A stretch of 64,000 nucleotides of DNA from Hevea brasiliensis. Its lineage: Eukaryota > Streptophyta > Magnoliopsida > Malpighiales > Euphorbiaceae. The notes below the pieces were generated by a model. That model was not told the DNA's origin and made no database searches. It saw only the letters and a list, made by a program, of their open reading frames with translations. Positions within the stretch are counted from its first letter, which is position 1; the number at the start of each line of letters is the position of its first letter. The stretch spans positions 73,087,652 through 73,151,651 of the forward strand of contig NC_079496.1 in the NCBI RefSeq assembly GCF_030052815.1, read 5' to 3'. Positions 1 through 11,339 of the stretch are shown one piece after another. The position numbers and the translations under genes were made by a program.

Positions 1-1094
1 CTAGAGATCTGATTACATTGACAGACTACATCATTTTGGCGATCTCTAAGGATCGGAATACATTGGAGATCTGACTATATCAAAAGGCCGATCTAAGGAT
101 CGGTTTACAACTGATCCCAAGGATACTCCCAGGTGTTCTAAGGATCAGTTTATAACTGATCCCAAGGATATTGCCGACCGGATGCTTCATCCGCTGTCGG
201 AACACCCAATGTGGATCAGAATCGCTGTCGGAACACTCAATGTGATGAGAAGCCGAATGAACTCAGTTGAGCAACTCGAGATCGGTACAACCGAAGCCCG
301 CAATACTGGATCGGTCAAATTCAGTTCTCTCACCATCGCCAATTAGGACCATCCAATCACCGGATCGTAAATTTTCCGTCGAGGAAAAGAATTCCATCGG
401 AAGAGGATCAAAACCACGATTGTAGGGAACTTTCCCGGAGCAGCTAGAACCAAGAAACAAGGAGAAAGAGAAAAATCGAATGAAGGAAATGCCACTATCA
501 ACGAGGGTATATATAGGGAAAATGGGCATTTAATGCTGGCGGAAAGCAGCGGGCCTTGAAAATCGAGATGTAATTAATGCTTGGACCGAATCGGACTGAT
601 CAAGGGATAAAGAGATCGGAGATAGGAGATCGGCATGAGAGATCGGATTGGGAGCTAGGGGAGTGATCGGTAGACAAAAAGAATAAGACAATTTGCGATA
701 AACGTCGTCGAGAATCGGAGCCGAGGTAGTTAAAGCGTGGCGAGCGAGATCTCCACATACGCCTAAGAATCGCCCGCAATCTTTGGCAGTGCGAGGGTAT
801 GTCATGGCGATCCTGTACATCCCAATCCCCACCGTTGATCTCACTTGTAAGGATGAATCCGGAACCCTTGGATCAAGAGAGAAGCGACAATACCGGCGTC
901 TTTCACTCTCGGCCCCGGTCGTTCGGACAAAGGATTCAAGACCGTCGGATTAAAAGAGGAAAGGACAAATATTTTGAGAAGCGATCTCGACCATTCGTTT
1001 TGATTCTCTTTAATTCTGAACATCCGATCATGTACTTCAAAATCGACCCTCCATCTCCTCAAAATGAATCGACCCTTCATGGGAGCACGATTCC

Positions 1095-1102
1095 TATAAA
1101 TA
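1095..1102 (+). promoter_or_regulatory. Probable TATA box of element A (5' LTR)
   Basis: TATAAATA in the context CCTATAAATACTG, conserved in the 3' LTR at 18731-18738. Transcription would start about 30 bases downstream, leaving a long R-U5 of nearly 1.9 kb. A second TATATATA-like stretch lies upstream near 509-516. Confidence 0.6.
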
Positions 1103-1511
1103 CTGCATGAAAAAGCATTCAGGGAGGGCGGGCAAGAAAAATAGACAAGAGGTCATTATTATAGCGGAGGAACTCGAAATTTCATTTAGTTTACTACTCT
1201 GCTACTTAGAAGTGTCAATCAAAAAGACTTTTGAAACAAGTTTTCTGAAGTGTTTTTCTTGAAAAGATTCTGAATACTGGAACTCTACATTTCCAGTTTG
1301 TTCATTATCTGGTCACACTCTCATTTTCTGCCTTTTATCATTTCTGTCCAAGCTCAACTTCATTCTATTCGGTTCTTTTCATCTTGATCTGATCGCATTT
1401 TAGCTAATCACCCTCCAGTTCACGAGGAACACCACCCCTCAGGCCAATCAATCCTTGCCTTATCACTATTTGGCACCCCATAGTTATTTTAGTAGCTTTG
1501 GCTCCTCACAG

Positions 1512-1741
1512 GTAAGAGCTCATACTACTGTTTTATTAAATGCTTACATTTACTTTCTGTATTTTCTTTGTTTTTCTCACATCTGTGACTTTCTACTTTT
1601 GCACAAACGATCCCCAAAGAATGTTACTGTAAGAGCTCATATCACTGTTTATCAGTGTCTACATTTACTTTCTGCATTTTCTTTGTTCTTCTCACATCTG
1701 TGACTTTCTACGTTTGCACAAACGATCCCCAAAGAATGACA
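1512..1741 (+). repeat. Tandem duplication of about 117 bp in LTR A, each copy starting with a splice-donor-like GTAAGAG
   Basis: Two adjacent copies (1512-1628 and 1629-1741) both begin GTAAGAGCTCATA and end with CCCCAAAGAATG. The pair is repeated in the 3' LTR (19141-19254 and 19255-19368). The first copy follows CACAG, which makes a strong CAG|GTAAG donor consensus. Confidence 0.8.
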
Positions 1742-2189
1742 CTCTCAAATCATCTATTTAGTGATCAGTTCATTTTTATTAATCTTCATCCTTTTTGAAA
1801 GTAAGTTTTCTAACTCCTAGTAGTATGTAAGTGGTTGGGTAAACGTTGGTAAGCGCAACTTGGGGTCTCTTTTAAAGAGAGAACATGAATAACACGTCGG
1901 AAGATAGCCAAACTATTAGGTGGCGTAAGCGACAATTCGGCAAGATGTCATAAAGCGAAATAGAACCAAAGTAAACATAACAGAATAGATCGGATGTTAA
2001 TAGATATTGGTAAAATGACTATATGAAAAGGTCAGTGAATCAAGTTTAGTGTTCCCCGTTCAGCCACAGGGTATCCAGGATCCTTATCCCGACATTTTTG
2101 AATGCGAATTCTTAGTTTTAGGTTCTTAGGACCCGTGGCGTGGTTAAATTTTTAAAGGTCGGAAAAGTCTTTGTCAGAGTCCGTCAAAA

Positions 2190-2690
2190 TAGAAGAGGTC
2201 GGAAGAGTCCTTATCCTATCCTTGCCTAAAAGTTTTAAATCAACTCTTAAAGGAGATCGAAGGAGGATTCTTATCCGGTCTCCCTTCAAAATTTTGATAA
2301 ACATTAAGTGGGGATCGGAGGAGAGTTCTTATCGGTCTCAACTCAAAACATTAATAAATAACTCTAAAAGAGATCGGAGGAGGTTCTTATCCGGTCTCCT
2401 TCAAATTTTAATAAACATTAAATAGGGATCGGAGGAGAGTTCTTATCCGGTCTCAACTCAAAACATTAATAAATAACTCTAAAAGAGATCGGAGGAGGGT
2501 TCTTATCCGGTCTCCCTTCAAATTTTAATAAACATTAAATAGGGATCGGAGGAGAGTTCTTATCAGGTCTCAACTCAAAACATTAATAAATAACTCTAAA
2601 AGAGATCGGAGGAGGGTTCTTATCCGGTCTCCCCTCAAAATTTTAATAAACAACTTAAAAGAGATCGGGGGGAGAGTTCTTATCCGATTC
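2190..2690 (+). repeat. GATCGG-type tandem repeats in U5 of LTR A
   Basis: Half-units of about 59 bp each contain GATCGGAGGAG, then TTCTTATCCGGTCTC, then a TTTTAATAAAC- or CATTAATAAATA-type tail. Two alternating half-units make a roughly 117-bp higher-order period. The same block occurs in the 3' LTR at about 19880-20330. Confidence 0.85.
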
Positions 2691-3056
2691 TCACACCCGT
2701 TCACTAAGGTTGTCTCATTTACTTATGTATCTGGGTGATCCAAATTTAGTGAAAAATCAAATATTCCTTCTACCAAAAGGATTAACATTGCCGCCTAAGC
2801 CCTCCTAACTAATTTATAAAGGACGCAGAATTAAATCTACTTACCCTTATTAAGGGACGAGGTGGGGTGCCTAACACCTTCCCCACCCGTTTACGGACCC
2901 CGAACTTAGAATCTCTGTTTTGAAGTGGTTTCATTTTTAATTTAACTTCTCAAATGGTTTTCCTTAGTTTCCCTCAAAACTAAGGTGGCGACTCCTCACT
3001 TTTTCCCACTTCGGTGAGTGATCGTCCAGGCGACCGCAAAATCTATTGCGACAGCT

Positions 3057-3076
3057 TGGCGACTCCACTGGGGAAC
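3057..3076 (+). other. Primer-binding site of element A (tRNA-Arg type)
   Basis: TGGCGACTCCACTGGGG begins three bases after the LTR end. From memory of plant tRNA-Arg 3' ends it matches with about one or two mismatches. tRNA-Arg priming is known for Tat/Ogre elements. Confidence 0.75.
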
Positions 3077-4056
3077 ATGTATCCTAACCCCAGTCTAGAG
3101 GTCCAAAAGTAGGCTTAATTTTTGTCTGATCAAATTATAGTTAGAGGGGCTCACTCGGCAATGTCTTATATGCTAATTATTATTGCTGCTAACTATTTTG
3201 TTTTGCTGTTCTATCTCCTACGATGCTCTTCATTTCAAAGAAAAAGGAAAAAAGGAAAAATGGAAAAATAAAATCCCTGAATCGGGAAGAGGTAAAAGTG
3301 TCCCTTCACACAGAACACTTACACAATGTCCTCACACACTATAGTCCTAACCGGGCTTTCTTACCCTTTTAGGAAAGTAGGAGGGTCATGTAGCGGTGCA
3401 GTGGGTTTTACCCGTTAGTATCCGTGAAGGCTCCTGCTCAAATTGAAACTCGTTCTATCAATTGTGATACTCGTGGAATTTTCCCGATAACATCAGGGGG
3501 GTAGAATGGGGCTCTACTGTTTACAGTAGGGGCAATTTGGGAACCTGTGGCTATTAGAAAAATTAGATCTGAGCTAAACCGTCACAATAGTGAAAGCCGT
3601 AGTAAACTGCCTCATAAGATAGAACCATCCAGATAGGTAGCGCTTACCCGGTATCAGGAGTCTCCCTATTATAGGACAAAAAGGGACATGTTTACTCTTA
3701 CCTTACTCTCTTTCGATTTCTTTTCGTTCATTTTGTGAGGGTAATCTTGAATTCTACTGAAACACTTACACATTTTCCTACTTTGATAAATGTGTACGTG
3801 TCACTCATCAACAGTATGATTCAAAATTACCTAATTTGTCTTACTAACGAATCTTCCATGAGCATCACCAAACCGAGGGTGCATAAAAGGATAGGCATCA
3901 TTTTTATCATGGCATCCTCGAGTCGATCGTGAAAAGGTTCAGAATGCTAAACTTAGGTCTGAAACGGCACATGTTCCGGTACCCTCCCAAAATGATTCTT
4001 TCAAGGCGACTGCTAGCTCTCTACCTTCACTGGATTTGGATTAAAAAGAGGTCAAA
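3077..4056 (+). other. Untranslated leader of element A
   Basis: About 1 kb between primer site and the first gag-like reading frame. No conserved domain is seen in any frame. It holds an A-rich stretch (3238-3272) and short random ORFs only. Confidence 0.6.
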
Positions 4057-7000
4057 ATGAACAACCTCGAGTGCATCTAGTAGATGGAGGTCGCTTCCGA
4101 TCGAGTCAAGGTGCGATTTGAAGAAAATGCGGAAGGATTGCAACCTTAATGCAAGTCAAGGTCCTAATCACGTCATTATAAGCCATGTTGTCTGTTTGGA
4201 ATCCTAAGTACGGTTTATTCTATTTCAATTATATTGACAAGGTCCCCACTATGGTTGAATATCGGGCATTGCTAGGGATCCCATACTCCTTGCGAGCGGA
4301 TCTACTTACACCTCAAGCATAAACAGACACAGAAGCGGTTGGCACACATGTTGGGTTTTCCCCGGAAGAAGTAAAGTCGAGAAGCGATCAAAGGAACACG
4401 TATGGATGGTATTGGGCGTACCTTGAGAAGCGGTTAGATCATCGCCTCCAAGAGAAAGCGATGGGATCAAGCTTAGTAGCACTCGCCTTGGGAATCTATG
4501 GTCCGATCCTGTTCCGGGGCCATTGGGGATCATCACTAGCGATGCGGTAGAGGTATTTTGGGCGGTAGAAAGGCGGGGATCAACCCGATCTGGCAATCCT
4601 TGCTGAAACCTTGTTAACCTAACTACTGCGGACAACGGGGAAAGGGTCCATTAAGTGTTGCTCTCAGTTATTATACCTCTGGACTATCAGTCACATGTGT
4701 CCTGAGGAGACAAAAGGATTGACTTGTTACCTTGACCAGCCTCCCATTGAGAAGATGATCCGGTTAGTGATAAGCCCGAAGAATGAAAAAGCGATGGCGA
4801 GCGGATTACGAGTTTCAATAGCCATGATTCTTGTTGGAGGAAGGCGTGGGCGTCAAGCCAACTGTCTTGATTAGTACAGAGGTATTCGATCGGTGTCCCT
4901 AATTGGAATAACCGGGTATACAAATTACACTCCAACGCTGGTAACAAGGCAGTTTGGCTCAACACAATCTGTGATCAACATTGAAGAATACCACCAAGGA
5001 CACTTCTACCATGAACTCAAGGAAGAAAAAGGGTTGAAAATGGCTCAAGTCTTGGGAAAGCATCGCTCGATAGAGAAATCACCCAAAGGCCCAAGTGCCT
5101 CGGACGATTATCTTAAATGGAGGGCGCGGGGACCGAGAACACTCTCTTGTAGAATTCAAGGGCGACAACCCTCGCCAAGGCGCCTTATTAGAGGAAGGCG
5201 ATGTCGCTGGTTGACTCGCTACAAAGGCAAATACCGAGAACTCACAATTGCGGGAACAAATAAAGCAGTGGAGGACCAGCAGCGAAACTTAAGAGAAGGG
5301 TAAGAAAGCTCAAGGAAGAGGCAAGGGCCGAAAGGATAGGGTTCGAAGAGCAAGAGTCTGATGGGAAAAAGAAAGAAACTCTCTCAAGTGAGGTCAAAGA
5401 AATGAAAGAGCGAATAGTAAGCTTGGAAAGGATGAAGTACCAAGAGGTGCTCGTTGAAGAGTATAAGCAGGAAAACAAGAAGAAGAAGCTTGAATTAAAA
5501 GAGCAGGCACTCCTCATCAACGATATCTTGAAAGAGTGTGCTAAAGAAAGAAAGAAAAGAAAAACAAGCTGCCCTCTATCAAGAATGAAAGAGAATGTAG
5601 ACCAGTGGAGAGGACAATAGCACAAGGAAAACAAGAATTATTACGAGAATCAGTGCATACGAAAGCATTCGATCTGCCGGGCAAGAAGGAAGGTTATATG
5701 AGTATCTCGAGAAAATGTCATCTCATTATAAAGAACCTCCCGAGCTTAGGCGATGTAAAAGATCGATGTACAAATTATTGATTAATGAAGTGATTTTTGG
5801 ACCATTGTTTAGCAAAATTTGTGAATGAATAGTATGACTCCGTAGGAACTTCCTCGCTAGGGTTATGTGAAAAATTGAAATCGTTGTATGGACCCGATTA
5901 TCATAAATGCGCACTCAATCTCGTCATTCACGGTCGGACTATCGAGCGATGCCATGATAAAGTCGAGGCAATTATCCTTTTCTGATTTCAACTTGGCTCT
6001 CAAATGCCACTTTGTATCCTTCGTCGGACCAGGACTTTTTAGTTTCTCTGCAAAAATCCAAATTTTATTTGATTTTCTTTTTACTCCTCACAGAAATCAA
6101 TATTGATTCAAACAAGGCAAGTCGACCAAGCACAGTTCAACCCAAGCGAGTGTACTTAACAAGATCTCGAACAAGAAAGATAATGGAAAATCGAGCAAGT
6201 ATCTGGAACCTACGAGGCGGTCTCGAATTGAAAGATCGACTTTACGAAATCATGAGACTAATGAAGGAAATGTCTCGAACAAACCTACTTGAACCTAACC
6301 CACCATTACCTCCTCGCCTCCTACAACAAATGATCCTCATCAAGCTTCAACCTCTTTTACCTTTCGGTCTCCCATTCGGACCCGACGATCCTTTGTCAAT
6401 CCGGTGAGCATGAATAATGACCCACCTTTCTCCTATTACGGTGTCTCAAATGCGAGCCTCACCCTTCAATCCCGATCCATCCGATTTACTCCACCCCTCG
6501 GCTCCGGTTGGAGGAGCATATCACCTGATGGAAGGAGAACATAGGGCGAGAGATAACGAGAAACTATACGCCTAGAAGAAAGGCGAGGGCAATAGAGGCT
6601 GAACATGTATGGTTCGATCGATGTGTAAATCACTAAGATTGGTGCGGATGTGGTGGTACCACCCAAATTCAAGGTTCGGATTTGACAAGTACACGGAAAC
6701 TCGGATCCCGCATCCACGGCAACCTACATTGCCAAAATGTGCGCCTTAACGGAAGGCGATAGACTTCTCATTCACTTCTTTCACGAGAGCCTCTCGGGCG
6801 GCTACGAGATGGTGCATACAATTGGGCGAGAGCAAGCTACACTCTGGAAGGATTTAGCGATACTTTTACGAAGCAATATAAATTCAATTGTGATGCGGCA
6901 CCCACAAGGAGGACCTCGAACACAGTGCGAAAGGCGGGAAAGTTTCAAGCGATCGCCCAGCGATGGAGGAGAAGGCTGCGAGTATATCCTCGGTGACCGA

Positions 7001-7644
7001 CAATGAACTTTGCTCCTATTCATCGAAGCGTTGAAGGCTCCCTACTTCAACTTGATGATCGGAAATACCTCAACGACTTCTCGGATATCATCCAAGCGGT
7101 GAGAGAATCGAAGCCAATCTGAGAATAGGAAGGCTACAGGAGTTGGCTGAGAACCCTGTAAAGAAAACTGCCAATTTTGGCAAGAAAAAGGAGGGTGATG
7201 TACACTCTATCACCCGTCAGAATAATTACCCCCAATTTCCCCAAAATAACTACCGGCCATATTCCCCCTCTCATGGCCAAACCATCGCCAACATTCCACC
7301 TCCTTTCCCTAATTATCCACAAACACGCCCCTGTCGCCCCACCCACAAATTTCCAACCAAGACCACCTCCTCCACCAACTCAACCACGACCACCACAAAA
7401 TAACCCGAGACCTCCAAGAAATCCTGATCCACCCCTTCCCCTCCCTCTCAGTGAAATATACCGATACCTTGTCGGTATAAACCAAATCGTACCAGTCCCT
7501 TTAGACCCAATCCAGCCGCCATATCCCAGGTGGTATGATGCCACAGCCCGTTGTGAGTATCATGGAGGAGCACAAGGGCATTCAACTGACAACTGCGGGG
7601 CACTCAGAGGGAGAGTGCACGCTCTAATCCGGGCGGGTGGTTGA
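4057..7644 (+). pseudogene. gag: Decayed gag of element A (DUF7745-like N-terminus, coiled coil, gag core, zinc knuckle)
   Basis: No frame is open throughout; fragments line up in order across several frames. About 4250-4315 encodes VEYRALLGIPYSLRADLL, and 4320-5000 continues with segments typical of the N-terminal domain found in plant Tat-type gag proteins (DUF7745-like, from memory), including GITGYTNYTPTLVTRQFGS at 4904. From 5280 to 5640 the product is very rich in Lys and Glu, a predicted coiled coil. At 6640-7120 are matches to the retrotransposon gag core (MCALTEGDRLLIHFFHESL at 6737). At 7250-7480 it is Pro-rich. It ends in a knuckle C-X2-H-X5-H-X4-C (7552-7596), the usual Tat form. 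Gag would form the capsid particle. The start ATG at 4057 is a guess, because its frame stops after a few codons. Confidence 0.75.
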
Positions 7645-8734
7645 AAATCGAGGGAATGGTTCCCTCCCAATGTCACCTCAAATCCTTTGCCCAACCATAA
7701 TGCGGGTAGTGGTGTAAATATGATCGAATCTAAGGAAAGGGATCAACACGAAGTGGATGAGTGGTTCCATACTTTGAGGAGATTTTGCTATAGCAATGAG
7801 GAAGGTTATCTTTCCCCCGAACAGCGGGATTAGTGGAGAATACGGGGTGTACTTACCATGGAGGCGGTGATCATGAGTGCGAGATTGTGAGGGTTCGGGC
7901 AAGAGGTCGGAACTTATTGTCTTTTAAGGGGTTGAGATGTCGGAAGAGGTCCAAAAGCGGAAGAAGTGAACACCACAAGATTCATTAGCGCTTCTACCTC
8001 CAAGCCAGAATCACCTTCTCACCCCAGTAGCCTCACCACGATGTGATTATTGAGACTCATACGGCTCCCCATCACCAACACTCATCTGTCCCTTGGAACT
8101 ATAATTTCCAAGTTTTTACTCGAGGCGTCAAGCGGCACATCCGCTCCTAGCCTCGCCTCACCTCGGCACTACCAAAGCCATGTTTCGCTCCTCACGAGCA
8201 CTTGGGATGACTTATCTTTGGACACCCGACAACATCGCTCCCCAAACAAGTCCCAGCCTATTATTGCAATAAAACCCTCTCCACACGAGCAAGAAGTCAA
8301 GTTTATAACCCGAAGTGGGAGGTGTTACGGAACGAGGAAAGAGAAAGAGAAAAGGGAAAGTAAAGATGGGAGAGTCATCGAGAAACACGGAAGAGGAGGT
8401 TGAGAAAGCGAGGAAGCGAGCACATTGAGCATAGAGAAGATGAAGAAGCTGTTGCTCCAAATAATGAAGCGAGCGAGTATGGCGTGGTGGAGCAGTTGAG
8501 AAAGACACCGCTTCAGTTTATTTGTATCGCTGATTTTGAGTTCGGAAGTGCAGAGCAAGCCTTGCGAGAGAATCTGGATCAGGCCTTTGTCAACCACGAC
8601 ATTACTCAGGCGGTTTGAGAAGTTAGTGGGACAAATCCGGGCATCGGCTCTGTAGCCTTTTACGAAGAGGAGGTAGACCTGCGGGCTTAGGGCATAATAA
8701 AGCTCTGCATATAACGGTAAAATGTAAAGGTGTA

Positions 8735-9060
8735 TAGTGGCGAGGTCCTCATCGATAACGGATCAGCCCTCAATGTATTGCCTAGCGCTACCTTGGCTAG
8801 ATTGCGATTGACCAATCGGACATACGTCAAAGTACTATGGTGGTGAGAGCTTTTGTGGAACAAGGAGAGAGTCTTTGGGGGCGTTGACTTGCCAATCAGT
8901 CGGTGCATGTACTTTCAATATCACGTTTCAAGTGATGAACATTGAGCCAGCTTACACCATCTTTGTTAGGAGGCCTTGGATCCATTCTGCGAATCTTTGT
9001 TCCTTCTACTTTGCACGAAGATCAAATACATTAAGGGCGGCAAAATCATCACGGTGAAGG
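8735..9060 (+). pseudogene. Protease domain of element A
   Basis: The segment at 8744-8835 reads VLIDNGSALNVLPSATLARL, with the active-site triad DNGSA that replaces the common DTGSA in Tat-lineage aspartic proteases. Downstream, GACTFNITFQVMNIEPAYTI and RRPWIHSA (8900-8990) match the flap and C-terminal part. A frameshift lies between the two halves near 8835-8875. Confidence 0.75.
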
Positions 9061-9161
9061 CGAAGAGGCCATACTAGTCACCAAGCCGCAATCACTCCCT
9101 TATGTGGAAGCGGTAGAGAGTCATTGGAAAGTTCTTTCCAGGCCCTTGAATTGCAAGATCT

Positions 9162-9509
9162 TTGGGAAGGAGGGCCATGGCTATGGTGGCCAAAGTAATG
9201 TCAAGCGGGTATGAAGAGGGTAAAGGCCTAGCGCCACTTTACAAGGGATTGTCAAGCCTATCGGCCATTCGGAAGATAGGCCGTTGTGGTTTGGGATATG
9301 AGGAGGATGCCCTCGTGGATGGGCGATTCTGGATGAGAAAAATGCTTCGGGATCAGAGATTTGACCAGAAGATAGGAAAGGTGAAAGTAGTCCCGAGAAT
9401 CACGGAAATCTTCACTAAACCGGTCATTCAACATCCGGCAAGTACAGAAGAATCACCTGATGATCCATCCATAGATGTCATCCAATGGATTCCTTGTATG
9501 AGGCCCTAA
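9162..9509 (+). pseudogene. G-patch-like linker between protease and RT of element A
   Basis: Open frame of 115 codons with GYEEGKGLAPLYKGLSSLS followed by RCGLGYEED, which resembles the Gly-rich G-patch-like segment that follows the protease in Tat pol. The frame breaks at 9509 by a frameshift and continues in another frame to 9576. Confidence 0.6.
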
Positions 9510-9576
9510 CCGCCAATGGTGAAGAGCAGGAGCTTGACAACTGGACAACGGAGGATATCCCTGTACTCAATCTCGA

Positions 9577-9748
9577 GTAAAGTACCTCTGGTTATCTACA
9601 CTTGATCACTTTGTCCATGGTGACAAGTGTAATACTGTAAATGGACCTTTTCTTATGGCATTAATATTAATGAATTAATAGCGCATTTTTAATTCAATAC
9701 TCTTTTTCTTTCCATCCTTATAACATGTTCTATTCTTTATTCCTTCAG
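9577..9748 (+). other. Putative spliced intron between protease and RT of element A
   Basis: Starts GTAAAG and ends TTTATTCCTTCAG, AT-rich, 172 bp, with several stops inside. Joining 9576 to 9749 keeps one reading frame open from the linker (about 9500) across an acidic Glu/Asp/Ser-rich segment into the RT frame at 9894-10121. Ogre elements have an experimentally shown intron at the equivalent place. Confidence 0.65.
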
Positions 9749-9949
9749 GACAATTCATCAATTAACACCTAATAATCCAATAGACTCAGAAATTCCTCTG
9801 GTTAATTTTGAAATCCCCATAACTGCCATTACTTCAAGTAATTCTGAGGAAGACCTTACAGAAGAAAACAATGAAAAAGATGAACCCTCCCTCGTGCCTT
9901 GTGAAGACGAAACGTGCACAATAAACTTAGGCACGGAAGAAGTAAAAAG

Positions 9950-10860
9950 GGAACTTAAGATAGTGGAGAGTGAGGAGTTGGAAGATATGATCGGTGCAGC
10001 TAAGGAATTTCTCGGCGTGTTCTCTTGGAGCTATGATGACATGGTCGGTTTGGACCCTCGGATAGTGGCGCACAAGATTCCTTTAATTAGGAACGATCCG
10101 GTGAAGCGGCGAGGAGAATGAATCGATACACTGCTCTAGGTTCGGTATGAAGTCAAGAAACAGTATGACGCCGGGTTCTTAGAAGTGGTCAAATATCCCC
10201 AATGGGTGGCTAACGTCGTCCCAGTGATGAAGAAAGACGGGAGAGTCAGGGTGTGTGTTGACTACAGGGATCTTAATAAAGCTAGTTTGAAAGACGATTT
10301 CCCTCTCCCCACATTGATGTGTTAGTTGACAATGCCGCGGGTTTGGGCGGATGTTCGTGTATTGATGGGGCATCGAGGTACAATCAGATCCCAATGGGCG
10401 AGGAAGACAAGGATAAAGCGCTTTTATCACCCAATGGGGTGATACGCTATGGGTCATGCCCTTCGGGTTGAAGAATGCCGGGGCTACTTACGGTAGCGCA
10501 ATGGTCACATTATTCCACGATATGATGCATAAAGAAGTGGAGGTGTATGTGGATGATATGATCATCAAATCCGGGAGAGGAGAGCCACGTTCGGTGATAA
10601 GGAGGGTGTTTGAAAGACTAAGGAAATACCAGATGAAGCTGAACACAGCTCAGAGCATATTCGCAGCTAGATCGGGAAAAATGTTGGGATTCATAGTAGC
10701 GAGAAAGGGATAGAAGTAGATCCGGACAAGGTTCGAGCTATTCAAGAAATGCCGTCCCCAAAAGCGAGAAAGGGAGGTGCGCGATTTTAGGAAAAGCGAA
10801 CTACATTCGAGGTTTATTTCTAATCTCACTGCCAAAGTGAGTCTATTTTGATTACTCGGA
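9950..10860 (+). pseudogene. Reverse transcriptase domain of element A
   Basis: Fragments in three frames cover the gypsy RT in order: WVANVVPVMKKDGRVRVCVD with YRDLNKAS (10205-10280), MPFGLKNAGATYGSAMVTLF (10456-10515), the catalytic YVDD box (10546-10557) and EVDPDKVRAIQEM (10709-10755). Stops and frameshifts separate these parts, notably at 10120 and 10325, so no active enzyme can be made. Confidence 0.85.
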
Positions 10861-11339
10861 AAAACAACTCTACTCAATGGGATTCGGTTGTCAAGAGGCT
10901 TTTGAGAAAATCAAGCGATATCTGTCAAACCCACGATGTGGTCCCACTGGCGAGTAGGCCTCGATCCTGTACATGGCGGTCCAACGAATTCCATGGGATG
11001 TGTTTTGGGACTGCATGATGATACAGGCCGAAAAGATAGGGCCATTTATTAACTGAGATAGATGTTCAATGATTGTGAGTCAAGTTACTCTTCCTTAGTA
11101 AAGACTTGCTGCGCATTGGCACAGACTGACAAATCGCCTTAAGCACTACATGTTAAATCACAAAACATGGCTCATCTCGGGATGGACCCTATCATATATG
11201 TATTTGATAGCCACTTCGTGCCATGAAGAAAAGACAAGTGGCAGGTTAAACACTCACAAAATGATATAGTCAACAAGACCAGGAAAGCGGTGAAAGGTAG
11301 CGTGATAGCTGACCAACTAGCAGAAAACCCTATCGGATT
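10861..11339 (+). pseudogene. Degenerate first RNase H (gRNH) of element A
   Basis: Only scraps remain in shifting frames: a segment resembling KRLL at 10890, FDSHFVP at 11202 and KAVKGSVIADQLAENP at 11285-11335. Their order matches the gypsy-type RNase H and connection region of Tat pol. It is more decayed than the second RNase H downstream. Confidence 0.6.

Larger units (their letters stand above)
1..3053 (+). repeat. 5' LTR of element A (3' portion only)
   Basis: Aligns from its first base with 17625-20692. It ends ...TTGCGACA, three bases before the primer site. It contains a TATA box, a 117-bp tandem duplication and a block of GATCGG-rich tandem repeats. The window starts inside the LTR, so its start is not seen. 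Stretches almost identical to the 3' copy alternate with short stretches full of small indels (for example 410-470, 550-790, 890-1000). Confidence 0.93.

Noticed and set aside
799..1110. Open frame of 103 codons in LTR A
   Set aside because: No domain, not preserved in the 3' LTR copy because of indels, and it spans the TATA region; a chance frame.
5402..5620. Independent small Lys/Glu-rich protein gene
   Set aside because: It is the coiled-coil part of the decayed Tat gag, flanked by other gag pieces in the right order.
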